Origin: CAYNWT01 sp964450955
GTDB lineage: Bacteria; Planctomycetota; Planctomycetia; Planctomycetales; Planctomycetaceae
Direction: 5' to 3'
Length of the DNA stretch: 64,000 bases
Assembly: GCA_964450955.1 (NCBI GenBank)
Contig: CAYVFI010000002.1
Coordinates: 62,001-126,000 of the forward strand
Part shown: in pieces, positions 1 through 9,522 of the stretch
How positions within the stretch are numbered: the first letter of the stretch is position 1
How the letters are laid out: each line of letters opens with the position of its first letter
Translations under genes and position numbers: made by a program
Notes under the pieces: generated by a model
Told to the model about the DNA's origin: nothing
Databases searched by the model: none
Seen by the model: only the letters and a program-made list of their open reading frames with translations

Positions 1-1848
1 GATGAGATGATCAGGTATGGTCGGCTTTGGGAAGCCGCGGGCTGGTGTTACGCCGCGGGGCGAATTCCCAGTCAGCAGGCGTGGGCTCAGGTTGAGGGTG
101 AAAAGCTACTTACAAAGTTGCAGGAAGAACCGCCGTTCATTATTCCGGACGCCAGCCCAGCCAGCGATTTGGATTTAAGTGACTGGGCCGTCCCGTCAGC
201 GGACGAGTTGGTTTTGAAGGAAGAAAATGTTCCTATTGAACCACCGATGTCCGGAGCCGTTTCGTTTAAGAACGATGCTCGCTCAAAAGGCATTGAGTTT
301 CGGTTCAACACGGCCGCGACTGACAGGGCGCGGATGTTTGAATTCAGCGGCGGCGGCGCGAGCATTATTGACTTCGATCGTGACGGTTGGCCGGATGTTT
401 ATTTCACGCAGGGAGCCACATGGCCGGTCAACCCTGCTCAGGACAGCTTTCTGGATACGATTTACCGCAACGTGGGTGGCGAAGTGTTTGAAGACGTCGG
501 GGCCCTGGCGATGGAAGGCGACAATGCCTACAGCCAGGGCGCGTCGGTGGGAGACTTCGACAACGATGGGTTTCAGGACGTCTTCGTTGGCAACATTGGA
601 GCCAACAGCTTCTACCACAACAACGGGGACGGCACGTTTTCGAAGATGGATTTGCCAAAGCCGATTGCCGGGTCGGAATGGACCATCGGAACGATGCTGG
701 CGGACATCACGGGCGATGGTTCTCCCGATATCTACGCTGTCAACTATCTTGCCGGTGACGAACCTTTTACTCGCACATGTGAAATCGGACCAAACCGAAA
801 CGCGCAGTGTCCGGTTGGTTTCTTCGACGCTGCAGACGATCAGTTCATCCGGAACGACGGTCAGGGCGGGTTTGTCTCTGTCGATGGCGCGGGTGTCGCT
901 CAGCCGGGTGGGAAAGGCATGGGACTTGTCGCGTTCCGACATTCGGGTGGAGTCCAATCGGTTCTGGTTGCCAACGATACCACGCCTAACTTTCTGCTGA
1001 ATGCGGGTGACACAGGCTTTGCGGAAAATGCGAGACTGGCGGGAATCGCCGTCGGAGCCAACGGCGACGCACAATCCTGCATGGGAATTGCGGCTGGCGA
1101 TGTGAACAACGATGGGCGCATGGATTTCTTTGTGACTAACTACTCAACGCAGCCCAATAATCTGTTCCTGCAGCAGCAGGATGGGTTGTTCTCTGATGAG
1201 ATTGCCAGAAGCGGGATTCGTGAACTGGGCTTCAACGACATGGGCTGGGGTGCTCAATTTCTGGACGCCAACCTGGACGGCCATCTTGATCTCATCGTCG
1301 CTAACGGTGGGTTAGAAGCACTCGGCCCCGACAGTGGCTCAGAACAACGCGCGCAGTTTTTCCGAAACATCGGTGGTGGCCGGTTTGTTTCGCCGGAAGG
1401 AAGAACGGGAGAGTTCTTCCAAAACCAACACTTCGGTCGCGCTGTGGCTCGAGTGGACTGGAACCGCGATGGGTTGCCGGACGTTTTTGTCACACGGAAG
1501 TCCGCCCCACCCGCACTGCTGACCAACACAACCAAAGAACACGGTGATTCTGTCCGATTGACCCTCATCGGCAACAGCGCGACAAGTTCACGCGATGCTG
1601 TGGGAACCATGGTAACCGTCACGACGGACGCCCACACGCTGACTCAACAGGTAACCGCAGGCGATGGGTTTCAGTGTACGAACCAGAAGAGCCTGATATT
1701 CGGTATCGCGGAAGGTAGCGTTCCAAAATCGGTTACGGTTGTGTGGCCGTCTGGTACGGAAACGACGCTGGATGCGGAATCGGTCTCGCGGAATGTTGAT
1801 TTGGTTTTGATTGAAGGCAACGATCGCGTCCTTGAGTTGCCTCGTTAG
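1..1848 (+). CDS. FG-GAP/VCBS repeat protein with C-terminal ASPIC/UnbV domain (5' partial)
   Basis: The reading frame is already open at the first base and the first in-window ATG (position 7) has no clear ribosome site, so the gene probably begins upstream; the N-terminal helical segment looks like the tail of a longer helical or TPR-type region, as is common in planctomycete members. At least six calcium-binding-type FG-GAP/VCBS motifs are visible (FDRDGWPDVYF, DFDNDGFQDVFV, DITGDGSPDIYA, DVNNDGRMDFFV, DANLDGHLDLIV, DWNRDGLPDVFV), which build an integrin-alpha-like beta-propeller. The last ~100 residues match the ASPIC/UnbV domain (AVGTMVTV, VTAGDGFQ, VVWPSG). The family is secreted or surface-exposed, with a presumed binding role and no established reaction. 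The next gene starts 41 bp downstream on the same strand. Confidence 0.88.
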   Translation, partial: DEMIRYGRLWEAAGWCYAAGRIPSQQAWAQVEGEKLLTKLQEEPPFIIPDASPASDLDLSDWAVPSADELVLKEENVPIEPPMSGAVSFKNDARSKGIEFRFNTAATDRARMFEFSGGGASIIDFDRDGWPDVYFTQGATWPVNPAQDSFLDTIYRNVGGEVFEDVGALAMEGDNAYSQGASVGDFDNDGFQDVFVGNIGANSFYHNNGDGTFSKMDLPKPIAGSEWTIGTMLADITGDGSPDIYAVNYLAGDEPFTRTCEIGPNRNAQCPVGFFDAADDQFIRNDGQGGFVSVDGAGVAQPGGKGMGLVAFRHSGGVQSVLVANDTTPNFLLNAGDTGFAENARLAGIAVGANGDAQSCMGIAAGDVNNDGRMDFFVTNYSTQPNNLFLQQQDGLFSDEIARSGIRELGFNDMGWGAQFLDANLDGHLDLIVANGGLEALGPDSGSEQRAQFFRNIGGGRFVSPEGRTGEFFQNQHFGRAVARVDWNRDGLPDVFVTRKSAPPALLTNTTKEHGDSVRLTLIGNSATSSRDAVGTMVTVTTDAHTLTQQVTAGDGFQCTNQKSLIFGIAEGSVPKSVTVVWPSGTETTLDAESVSRNVDLVLIEGNDRVLELPR

Positions 1849-1889
1849 TAGGCGGTTGCCCGCTTTTGATTCGGACCAGGAAAACACGA

Positions 1890-2702
1890 ATGTCGCGCGT
1901 CGTCTGGCTGTCTGACATTCATTTGGACCACGCTTCCGAAGCGGCGATTGACGGGCTGATTTCCGATTTGCGTGAGGCGAACGCGGACTACGTGCTGATT
2001 GGCGGCGACATTGGTGAGGCCAGCAGCTTTCGCGGGTTCCTGACAATGCTGGCCGGCAGTGCGCCGGGTCACGTGTGTTTTGTTCTGGGTAATCACGACT
2101 ACTACCGATCGTCAATCGAAGGCGTCCGCCAGGTTGCAAGTGCGATTTGCCTTGAAGACGCGATTAGCTGGCTGCCACAAAGTGAAGTGTTGCAGTTGTC
2201 CGAATCCACGGCGCTGGTTGGGCACGGTGGGTGGGGTGATGGTCGGATTGGTGATGTGTTCAAATCGGAGATCTATCTGAATGATTACCGATTGATTGAT
2301 GAACTCCGGTCAATTGCCACACCCGGATACATGACGGACGAACTGGTTTTTAAATTGAACCAACTGGGCGACGAAGCGGCTGCGTTCTTAAGGGGACAGG
2401 CAACTGCTGCTCTTGAAAACGCAGAACACGTCGTGGTGCTCACGCACGTGCCGCCATGGCGCGAGGCGTGTTGGTATCAGGGGCGAATCAGCGACGACAA
2501 CTGGGCCCCCCACTTTACGTGCAAGGCGGTTGGCGATGCGCTGGTCGGAGTCATGGAATCCGTCGGTCCCGACAAACGCATGACAGTGTTATGCGGGCAC
2601 AGTCATGGTGGTGGCGTGGCTCGGATACTGCCAAATCTGGAAGCCAGAACCGCGGAAGCGGAGTACGGTCGGCCGGGTATTTGCGAGATCATCGAACTGT
2701 GA
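1890..2702 (+). CDS. Calcineurin-like metallophosphoesterase
   Basis: A 270-residue cytosolic protein with the full set of metallophosphoesterase motifs: DIHLDH near the N-terminus, GGDIGEAS, GNHDYY, LTHVPPW and GHSHGGG near the C-terminus. These residues bind two metals and hydrolyse phosphoesters; the substrate cannot be inferred. A TTG eight codons earlier (1866) is in frame, but the ATG is preferred because it directly precedes the first beta strand (SRVVWLSDIH), as in the family. No signal peptide is seen. It may be cotranscribed with the FG-GAP gene just upstream. Confidence 0.85.
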   Translation: MSRVVWLSDIHLDHASEAAIDGLISDLREANADYVLIGGDIGEASSFRGFLTMLAGSAPGHVCFVLGNHDYYRSSIEGVRQVASAICLEDAISWLPQSEVLQLSESTALVGHGGWGDGRIGDVFKSEIYLNDYRLIDELRSIATPGYMTDELVFKLNQLGDEAAAFLRGQATAALENAEHVVVLTHVPPWREACWYQGRISDDNWAPHFTCKAVGDALVGVMESVGPDKRMTVLCGHSHGGGVARILPNLEARTAEAEYGRPGICEIIEL

Positions 2703-2783
2703 CACGGCGGCGTTCATAGCGAAACGCGACAGGCTCTGGGTAGACTAAGTGTTCATAAGCCTGGTACCAGTGGAGTTTGATAG

Positions 2784-4094
2784 GTGTCTGAAATTTTTCG
2801 GCTGTTGTTTATCGGGATCCTGCTTACCGGATCTGTACTGGGCCAAAACTGGAACCAGTTTCGCGGCCCGCACGCGGACGGTTCCACCAAAGCCACAACG
2901 CTGCCTACAAAGTTCTCTGAAGATTCTGCGACGTGGAAGACCCCGATACCAGGTCGAGCGTGGTCATCGCCCGTGGTTTGGGAGAAGCAAATTTGGGTGA
3001 CGAATGCTCCCGAACTTCAAAATCCTCCCGGGGCTTCAAATCGACAGGCCGACATTGAACAAAACGAACCGCTAAAGACACCGGTTCGGTTGTCGGCCGT
3101 TTGTCTGGATTTGGACAGCGGTAAGGTTCTGCACGACTTGACGATTTTCGAAGTCGATCGGCCGCAGTTTACTCACGAAACAAACAGCTATGCCTCGCCG
3201 ACTCCTGTCGTTGAAGAAGGTCGGCTGTATGTTCACTTCGGGACCTACGGAACGGCTTGCATTGATACGGCGACCGGAGAGAAGCTTTGGGAACGTACCG
3301 ATCTGAATGTGATTCACTGGCGTGGAGCCGGTTCGTCGCCGATTGTGCATGGTGACAAGCTGTTCCTGACGTTCGACGGATACGACAAACAGTTTATTGT
3401 GGCCTTGAACAAGAAGACCGGTAAGACCGTTTGGAAACGTGATCGCGGCATCGACTACGGGAAAGATAATGGCGACTACAAGAAGGCGTATTCGACTCCG
3501 ACGGTTGTCAAAGTTGGCCAGCGAGATCTTTTAGTGAGTCCATTTGCGGTCGCGACAATCGCTTACGATGTCGAATCCGGTGATCCGGTTTGGACGGTTC
3601 GTCACGGAGGCATGAACGCGGCGGCTCGGCCTTTGGTCGGGAACGGGTTGGTGTATGTGAACGCCGGCGACGGCCAAAATGCGCTGTTGGCAATTAAGCC
3701 GGATGGCAAAGGCGATGTCACCGGGACGCACATCGCCTGGCGAACGGGAAAAGTGGTTCCCAAACGCCCGTCGCAGATTCTGGTGGGTGAGCGGTTTCTG
3801 ATGTGCGATGACGGCGGTGTGGCTGCTTGCCTGAATGCAAAAAGTGGCGAGCTGATATGGAAGGGACGCGTGGGCGGAAAGTACTGGGCGTCACCGCTTT
3901 ATGCGAACGGGCACCTTTACTGCTTCTCTCAGGATGGAAAAATTGCCGTCGTTGATGCTGATGCTGATGAGTTCAAACTGGTCACAACCAGCAAACTGTC
4001 TGAAGGATTCAATGCGTCGCCCGCGGTAGCCGGTGAGTCTTTGATTCTGCGAACATTTTCAAATATCTACCGTTTTGATGGAACTGCCAACTAA
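2784..4094 (+). CDS. Secreted PQQ-like beta-propeller repeat protein
   Basis: Starts with GTG, preceded by GGAG about 10 bases upstream, and opens with a signal peptide ending in GSVLGQ. The mature part begins with the planctomycete hallmark NWNQFRGPHADG and continues with repeated strands of the type 'sSPVV..k.iwV', 'cidtaTGEklW' and 'aLNkKTGKtVWKR', which form a BamB/quinoprotein-like propeller. These proteins are very common in planctomycetes; most lack the catalytic residues and partners of PQQ alcohol dehydrogenases, so binding or scaffold roles are likelier than enzymatic ones. Length (436 aa) is normal for the group. The hypothetical secreted protein downstream begins 52 bp after the stop. 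Confidence 0.85.
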   Translation: MSEIFRLLFIGILLTGSVLGQNWNQFRGPHADGSTKATTLPTKFSEDSATWKTPIPGRAWSSPVVWEKQIWVTNAPELQNPPGASNRQADIEQNEPLKTPVRLSAVCLDLDSGKVLHDLTIFEVDRPQFTHETNSYASPTPVVEEGRLYVHFGTYGTACIDTATGEKLWERTDLNVIHWRGAGSSPIVHGDKLFLTFDGYDKQFIVALNKKTGKTVWKRDRGIDYGKDNGDYKKAYSTPTVVKVGQRDLLVSPFAVATIAYDVESGDPVWTVRHGGMNAAARPLVGNGLVYVNAGDGQNALLAIKPDGKGDVTGTHIAWRTGKVVPKRPSQILVGERFLMCDDGGVAACLNAKSGELIWKGRVGGKYWASPLYANGHLYCFSQDGKIAVVDADADEFKLVTTSKLSEGFNASPAVAGESLILRTFSNIYRFDGTAN

Positions 4095-4145
4095 GGCCAG
4101 TATCCAGACAAAGATTATTCGGGCCGTTTTCTGCCAGGGAAAAAC

Positions 4146-5741
4146 ATGAAATCTATCTCTCGATCTGCCGGTCTGTTTTCGTTTGCGATGGCGTGCCTTG
4201 TTGTTGTCGGTAGTAACAACACCGCCAGCGCGCAGCGTCGCAATGGAGTGGTGAAGGACCTGTTGAAGGATCTCATCGAATCACAGCTCCGCAAAGACCA
4301 GCGGCAGCGGAGCCCAGGGCAGACGAATCTGGGGCCGGCCCGACCGCCTAGCACCATGACCGCCGAACAGCGTCAGCAGCTGCAAAGGCTCAAACCGTTG
4401 GCCGGTCAGTACGTCAACGCGTCAGCCAAACTGGCAACCGGCATGAACGACGAACTTGGCAGTTCACCCGCGCTGCGCCCGTTGGTGGTTCAGGCTCTGC
4501 AATTGAATGCCAGTGCGTCGGCTCTGACGAAGCGGCTGGAAGGGAATATTACGGCGGAATTGCTTTCGACCAGCCTGCGTCAGATGGATCAGGAACACCG
4601 TCAACTGGCGTTCCGGATCGGGCAAATCACGCCGCCACCTCCGAATTGCATTCAGAATCTGGCCAGTCTGGATCGTGTTCGCGACCAGGTCACGGCGCTC
4701 TACAACCTGGAACCGCAAATCAACCTGCAAAGCGTTGACGATCTTTCCGGCGCCCTAAGTGTGACGTTGGACGCGTTGGTTGAAGATGTTGGTGTTGAGT
4801 TGCGGTCGAACGCGGGGTGGCGCGATTTGCTGGTTGAGGGGCGTCGGGTTCAGTCGCAGTGCCGTTCGTTCCGCTTTGTGTGTTCGGAAGCAAACGGCCG
4901 TGACGCGGTTGTGCGTGAGTACCAGACGTTCGCGAAGATGTGGAGCCCATACGCAGACCGGTTGGCGTCGTTCAATAATCAATACCTCGCCCGCCAGATT
5001 CGTCGCGCTCATGATCTGAATCGCCAGGTCGCTCAGCAGTTGCTCATTCCAATCGGAGTCGACCGAACTCGAGCGCGGCATTTGGGTGAGTTGATTGAGG
5101 CGGAACTTAAGAGTCTCTACGGTTTCATTAACCTAAACGTGCTGTCGACACTTCCAGAGGGGAACCAACTGCCTGCGGCCGCTTTGGATCTGAAACTACA
5201 GACCCGAGGTTTCTGCGAGTGCGTTACCAACAACGAATCACCAGCGCAGATGAATCAGCGTTGGCAGACATTGCACAAGGCCTGGACGAAGTTCACGTTC
5301 CAAATCGATCCGGTGAAAAGCAAGCGGATCCGTACTTTGACTCAGGAAATCGATGGCAGCGTTTTGGCTCTTCGAGACGTCCTGGGAATTGTGCCAACGT
5401 TTGATCGTCGGCAGGTCACTCGACTCGCCGGAGCCGTAGACAACCTGTCCGAACAAATGCAGTTGCAGGTTGAACGCTGGTCCCGGCGCGGCGGTTCGCC
5501 CCGGGATATTAAACGCAGCGTCAGAGACTTCCACGATCTGGCTCATCGATTCCACGACGCGGCTTTGGATCGTGAACCAGCTGCCCGGTTGTTGACCGAT
5601 TGCGACCGAGTCGTCACCGAATGGCGACGGTTGCGTGTGAAGCTGGCGACCTGCGCCAGCCCGGAAGCTGTAGCTCTGGAGCGTTTGTCCGACCAGATCA
5701 CTGTCGCGCTGGTGAAACTGGAAACGCTACTGGCTCAGTAG
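4146..5741 (+). CDS. Secreted hypothetical protein, alpha-helical
   Basis: I do not recognise the family. The 531-residue product has a clear Sec signal peptide ending in ASAQ at about residue 30, then a basic Gln/Arg-rich linker and a long, mostly helical region rich in Leu, Gln and Arg with a few scattered cysteines. No catalytic motif or membrane segment is visible after the signal. It follows the PQQ propeller gene on the same strand and converges with the PpiC gene, whose stop codon lies 38 bp away. Codon use matches its neighbours. It is likely a periplasmic protein of unknown role. Confidence 0.7.
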   Translation: MKSISRSAGLFSFAMACLVVVGSNNTASAQRRNGVVKDLLKDLIESQLRKDQRQRSPGQTNLGPARPPSTMTAEQRQQLQRLKPLAGQYVNASAKLATGMNDELGSSPALRPLVVQALQLNASASALTKRLEGNITAELLSTSLRQMDQEHRQLAFRIGQITPPPPNCIQNLASLDRVRDQVTALYNLEPQINLQSVDDLSGALSVTLDALVEDVGVELRSNAGWRDLLVEGRRVQSQCRSFRFVCSEANGRDAVVREYQTFAKMWSPYADRLASFNNQYLARQIRRAHDLNRQVAQQLLIPIGVDRTRARHLGELIEAELKSLYGFINLNVLSTLPEGNQLPAAALDLKLQTRGFCECVTNNESPAQMNQRWQTLHKAWTKFTFQIDPVKSKRIRTLTQEIDGSVLALRDVLGIVPTFDRRQVTRLAGAVDNLSEQMQLQVERWSRRGGSPRDIKRSVRDFHDLAHRFHDAALDREPAARLLTDCDRVVTEWRRLRVKLATCASPEAVALERLSDQITVALVKLETLLAQ

Positions 5742-5779
5742 CAGCACCGGGGACGTCAGCCTGCCCTCGTTAAGCTTCT

Positions 5780-7042
5780 CTATCGATTTGCTCGGAAGAG
5801 GTTCGCTGGCATTTCGTCTTCTGGTTCTGCCTTGGCAGTTTCCAGCAGGATCTCGATGTCGCTTTCGTCACGCAACTTTTGCAACGCGTTTTCGCGAGCC
5901 GACTGAGCCAGATCTGCCATCAGGGTTTTGCGAATCTTGGATTGCATTGATTCGAACGACTTGCGGAACCCACCACGCCGATCCACGACTCGGACGATCT
6001 CGAAGCGGTCAGGACGTTCGAACACTTCGCTGACTTCACCCTTCGGCAGTTCAAATAGTTTTTCTTCGATCTCAGTATCAACCAGCGAACCTGCTTCTAT
6101 CCAGTCCCGAACGCCACCTTCCGTGGCGGTCGGGCCGCTGGAGTTCTCACGCGCCAATTCGTCGAAGCTCTCGCCGGCACGCAGCTTGCGAAGGATCGTC
6201 TGCATCTTTGCGGTGGCCTTCGCCTTGTCGCCTTCGTGGTTCACGACGATTTGCTGCCACTTGAGCTCAAGCGGGACGTCGTATTCTTCTGCATGAGCCT
6301 GGTAGTAGTCCAACATCTCCAAACGGTTGACGCTGGTTGGCTCTTTGGCCCTGGCTCGCAGGAACTCGGCCGCCATCGCCATCTTGCCGAAAGCTTCCCG
6401 GGATTCAGACAGTGATGTGCTGGGAGCGGTTCCCATGATTTGTCGCCAGGCCAGCATCATCTTCTCAAACAGTTCGTGATCCGGATGCACAAGCACGTCT
6501 TCCAGTTCTGCTTTGGAACTGAGTTCGGCCGCTTTGATAATTGTGTCCACACGTTCAGCAAACAACGAATCGATCTGTTCCTCGATTCCGTCAATCTGTT
6601 CCTGCTTGAGCGTCCGATAGACAGACTGCAAAACGACCTCGCGATCGATGTAGTCCGGCAACGCGCGTTCGAGAAGTTGGGTTGTTTCAGAGTCCAGCTG
6701 TTGCATCGCGATCGAGCGCTGGTCGCTTGGAAGTTCTGAAAATACGTTGCGACGGGTTTCGATAAACGGTCGGAACGGGCGAAGGACGTCGGCGGCAAAG
6801 ACTGGTTGCCCGGAGATACGCGCGACGATTGTTTCGTCCAGGGTGTTGACCAGCGTAGCCGTTCCGGGAACCTCAGCTGAGGTTTGCAGAATGTCGGAGC
6901 TGGTGGCCAGCGGTGGCGTGTCGCTATCCAGCGTTGTGCGTGGCGGCGGCGTTCCGAAAACCGGATTATCATCCACGATCTTGCGGTTCTGGCATCCGAC
7001 CAGACACAGCAAGATCGCGGCAACAAGAATGGGGTGACCCAT
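5780..7042 (-). CDS. Peptidylprolyl isomerase (PpiC/SurA-type) lipoprotein
   Basis: A 420-residue protein with a lipoprotein signal (LCLVGC) about 18 residues from the chosen ATG; a TTG six codons earlier is also open but gives an unusual extension. The middle is helical, like the N-terminal chaperone part of SurA/PrsA. Residues ~250-350 form a parvulin domain, seen as LKWQQIVV, AKMQTILRKLRAGESFDELARE, EGGVRDWIEAGSL, LPKGEVSEVF and FEIVRVVDRRGG. The role is cis-trans isomerisation of prolyl bonds and chaperoning of exported proteins, anchored to a membrane on the periplasmic side. It lies downstream of the hydrolase gene at 7266-9266 on the same strand with a ~220-bp gap, so it may have its own promoter. 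Confidence 0.85.
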   Translation of the reverse strand: MGHPILVAAILLCLVGCQNRKIVDDNPVFGTPPPRTTLDSDTPPLATSSDILQTSAEVPGTATLVNTLDETIVARISGQPVFAADVLRPFRPFIETRRNVFSELPSDQRSIAMQQLDSETTQLLERALPDYIDREVVLQSVYRTLKQEQIDGIEEQIDSLFAERVDTIIKAAELSSKAELEDVLVHPDHELFEKMMLAWRQIMGTAPSTSLSESREAFGKMAMAAEFLRARAKEPTSVNRLEMLDYYQAHAEEYDVPLELKWQQIVVNHEGDKAKATAKMQTILRKLRAGESFDELARENSSGPTATEGGVRDWIEAGSLVDTEIEEKLFELPKGEVSEVFERPDRFEIVRVVDRRGGFRKSFESMQSKIRKTLMADLAQSARENALQKLRDESDIEILLETAKAEPEDEMPANLFRANR

Positions 7043-7265
7043 GGCTGCAATCCATTGCAAGTTTGTTGTCAGACCACTGGCCGGACCAATCGACCGAACT
7101 CAGCAGAGCGCGGAAGTATAGAACTGAATCAGAAAACGGCTCTAGAGCAGTGCTTCGACGCTGTGGCCCTCGGTTCTTCTACTGACAATCACACGCTTTT
7201 GGTGTCGCAGAACCCGCAGAAACGGACGGTCGGAGTGGCACTTAAAGTCTCCAGTTTGCCACGCT

Positions 7266-9266
7266 TTACCTGTTGACCAGAATGTTCACGACCCGGCAAG
7301 CGAAGCCTTTGCTTTGCTTGTGCCGCGCGTTGGCGATTCGAACACGCAGGCGGTGGGAACCTGACGGTAGCTCCGTTGCCAGTGTATAGGCCCAGGGGAG
7401 GTGCAGCCCTTTGCTCCACTTGGTAAACAAATCGCGTTGTTGCCAGGGCCCGTCGTCGATTGAATAGGAAATCGTTCCAGCGTCCGGACCAGCCACCACA
7501 AACAGCCCAACGCCACGTCCGGTGAAGTCAACTTTGAATTCGTCACCCGGCCTGGTTCCGACCAGCATCGGGACGTCGTGAAAGCCGGAACGAACTCCGC
7601 CGCCCACACCATTAGCGCGTGGATTGCATTTTGGCATCGTCTTGAAGCCCGCTATCACTTCGGCGTGGTCAACCGAAACCAGACTGCCCCGGTCGTAGCT
7701 GAAACGATCCAGCAGTTCGGGAATCTTGTGCGGAACGATGTCGGTTTTGAGAGCAGCAGGCGGTTGGACAAATTCGTCATCTGCGTCCCACGCGTGGCTA
7801 AGCAGCCGGCGGATTGAGGCTGCGTAGACGCGATGTCCGTACGGTGAAGGGTGCAGGTTCCGGAAGTCGTTCTTCCAGTCAAACTGCTTCGCATCGATAC
7901 GTTCAGTGACTTCCTGAGCCAGGTGGAGCGTCGGGACGTTGTAGTGTTCCGCGACAGCTTCGTGTTGTTGAATGGTTTCCGGAACCTTGCCAGCACGGTA
8001 GGCGCTCATGTGCCGCGGATCGACAAAGTGCATGACGACGACATCCATGTTTGGATTTGCTGTGCGAGCATGGCGGACGATGCCTTCCATACCGCGCGTC
8101 ATTTCGGTTGTGGTTCGGAAGTTGTGCAGATCGTTGACGGCAGCTTCTTCGAACAGCAGGTCAACCGTTCCGCGGGACAGAACATCACGCTCCAGCCGAA
8201 ACGCGCCGGGTGTTGAACCGGTGGATGGAATGCCAGCATCAATAAAATCAAAGTCCGTCTTCGGGAACCGCTTTTTCAGATACGCCATCGTCATATCGCG
8301 CCAGCCGTTGTCCATCTTTGTGATGGAACCGCCAAGAAACGCGACGCGGCCTTTCCCGGTTGTTTGGAACCTGTGTCTGCAGTTTTGCAGGCTACCTCGC
8401 ATTTGAAAGTAGTCGTTCGGATTTGGTGTCATGGACGTGTGGCGTTCGATGAAGTCGGCAACTCGAACGGGGTCCGGGTGCGTAAAGTGGTGGCCACCGG
8501 ATTTTTCGGTTCCTTCTTTGACTCGCATGACAGCGATAGAACCGCCTAGCTTTTGATATCGCTTCGCCAGGACAAACGTGTTTTCCGTTGGAGGCACAAT
8601 GACGTCTGTTAAGGAAACGATGTGCAGCAGCGGGATTTTCGCCTGTGCGATGGGTTCCAAAAGGTCGATTGGATTACCGGTGAATGTCTTCGCGGCTTCT
8701 TCTGTCAGCCCGTATTCCCTGAGGCACGTTTTCCACGTCGCTTCGTGTCCGCGACCGGTTCCTTTCCCGCCCGGCCAGCTGCGAACATCGCCGACCGGTG
8801 TATCGGCATAGATGCAGGCGACGCGTTCAGGCCAACGCGACGCGAAACCGTAGACGAAAAGACCGCCTCGGCTGACACCTTCCAGGGCACACCGCTTCGG
8901 CAGTCCGCGTTCGGTGAGAAACTTGTAGAACGCATCCCAATGTGCCATCGCGCGGGGGCTGCCCAGCATTCCGTCTGTGTTGATGCGAACAATATGGAAC
9001 CCGCGTTGCAGCAGGATAACGTCTGTGTCGGCGTGAAAGTTTGGGAAGCGAGCTCGCCACACCCACGGCTTTCCGGGCGCCGGGTTCTTAGGTTCCACCA
9101 CATAAGCCGCGCGGCTATCGACCTGGAAGTCGTAACGTTTGAATCCAGCCCACTGCGACTGTTTGCCAGGCCACGGCTGTTGACTTTTCTGAAACACCTG
9201 GCCGTGAGTGTCTGGCTGGAACAGTGTTAGCGTGAAGAGGATGAGGGCGACTTGTCTTGCGATCAT
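7266..9266 (-). CDS. Secreted alpha/beta-hydrolase fused to SGNH/GDSL-type esterase
   Basis: The ATG at 9266 gives a signal peptide (ARQVALILFTLTLF...HGQ); an ATG twelve codons earlier would bury it. The first half (~residues 40-270) is an alpha/beta-hydrolase with nucleophile elbow GVSRGG, an acid candidate in SLTDVIVPP and a His in GGHHFTHP. The second half (~290-510) is SGNH-like: block I GRVAFLGGSIT, oxyanion Gly in DAGIPSTGS, block III AAVNDLHN and His in NLHPSPYGH, although the usual DxxH Asp is displaced. A C-terminal beta domain (~540-666: VDFTGRGVGLFVV, SYSIDDGPW, HRLRVRI) resembles jelly-roll accessory domains of carbohydrate esterases. This suggests deacylation of a polysaccharide outside the cytoplasm; the substrate is unknown. 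Confidence 0.78.
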   Translation of the reverse strand: MIARQVALILFTLTLFQPDTHGQVFQKSQQPWPGKQSQWAGFKRYDFQVDSRAAYVVEPKNPAPGKPWVWRARFPNFHADTDVILLQRGFHIVRINTDGMLGSPRAMAHWDAFYKFLTERGLPKRCALEGVSRGGLFVYGFASRWPERVACIYADTPVGDVRSWPGGKGTGRGHEATWKTCLREYGLTEEAAKTFTGNPIDLLEPIAQAKIPLLHIVSLTDVIVPPTENTFVLAKRYQKLGGSIAVMRVKEGTEKSGGHHFTHPDPVRVADFIERHTSMTPNPNDYFQMRGSLQNCRHRFQTTGKGRVAFLGGSITKMDNGWRDMTMAYLKKRFPKTDFDFIDAGIPSTGSTPGAFRLERDVLSRGTVDLLFEEAAVNDLHNFRTTTEMTRGMEGIVRHARTANPNMDVVVMHFVDPRHMSAYRAGKVPETIQQHEAVAEHYNVPTLHLAQEVTERIDAKQFDWKNDFRNLHPSPYGHRVYAASIRRLLSHAWDADDEFVQPPAALKTDIVPHKIPELLDRFSYDRGSLVSVDHAEVIAGFKTMPKCNPRANGVGGGVRSGFHDVPMLVGTRPGDEFKVDFTGRGVGLFVVAGPDAGTISYSIDDGPWQQRDLFTKWSKGLHLPWAYTLATELPSGSHRLRVRIANARHKQSKGFACRVVNILVNR

Positions 9267-9522
9267 GGTTTTTGCCGGGTGCGGTCTGGCTGGTGCGTGC
9301 ACAAAGTATGCACGGCCGCGCGGGGCTTGTCATGTGTGGATCACACGAGCCGTGCCTGGCGACATTCGCCGCCTCGGGTGATTTTGCGGTACGTGCGATC
9401 GGTGTAACTGATATGATCGTCAGCCAGATTGAAAATGGGCTGCTCCGGTCGAAGGCTTGAGCTAGCCTTTTACTTCGCCACAAAGTCAGCACTTGTTCTC
9501 TACACATACTTGTGGGTAGGCC

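Noticed and set aside
1849..1868. Short GC hairpin with TTTT after the FG-GAP gene
   Set aside because: Only a four-base stem; too weak to call a terminator.
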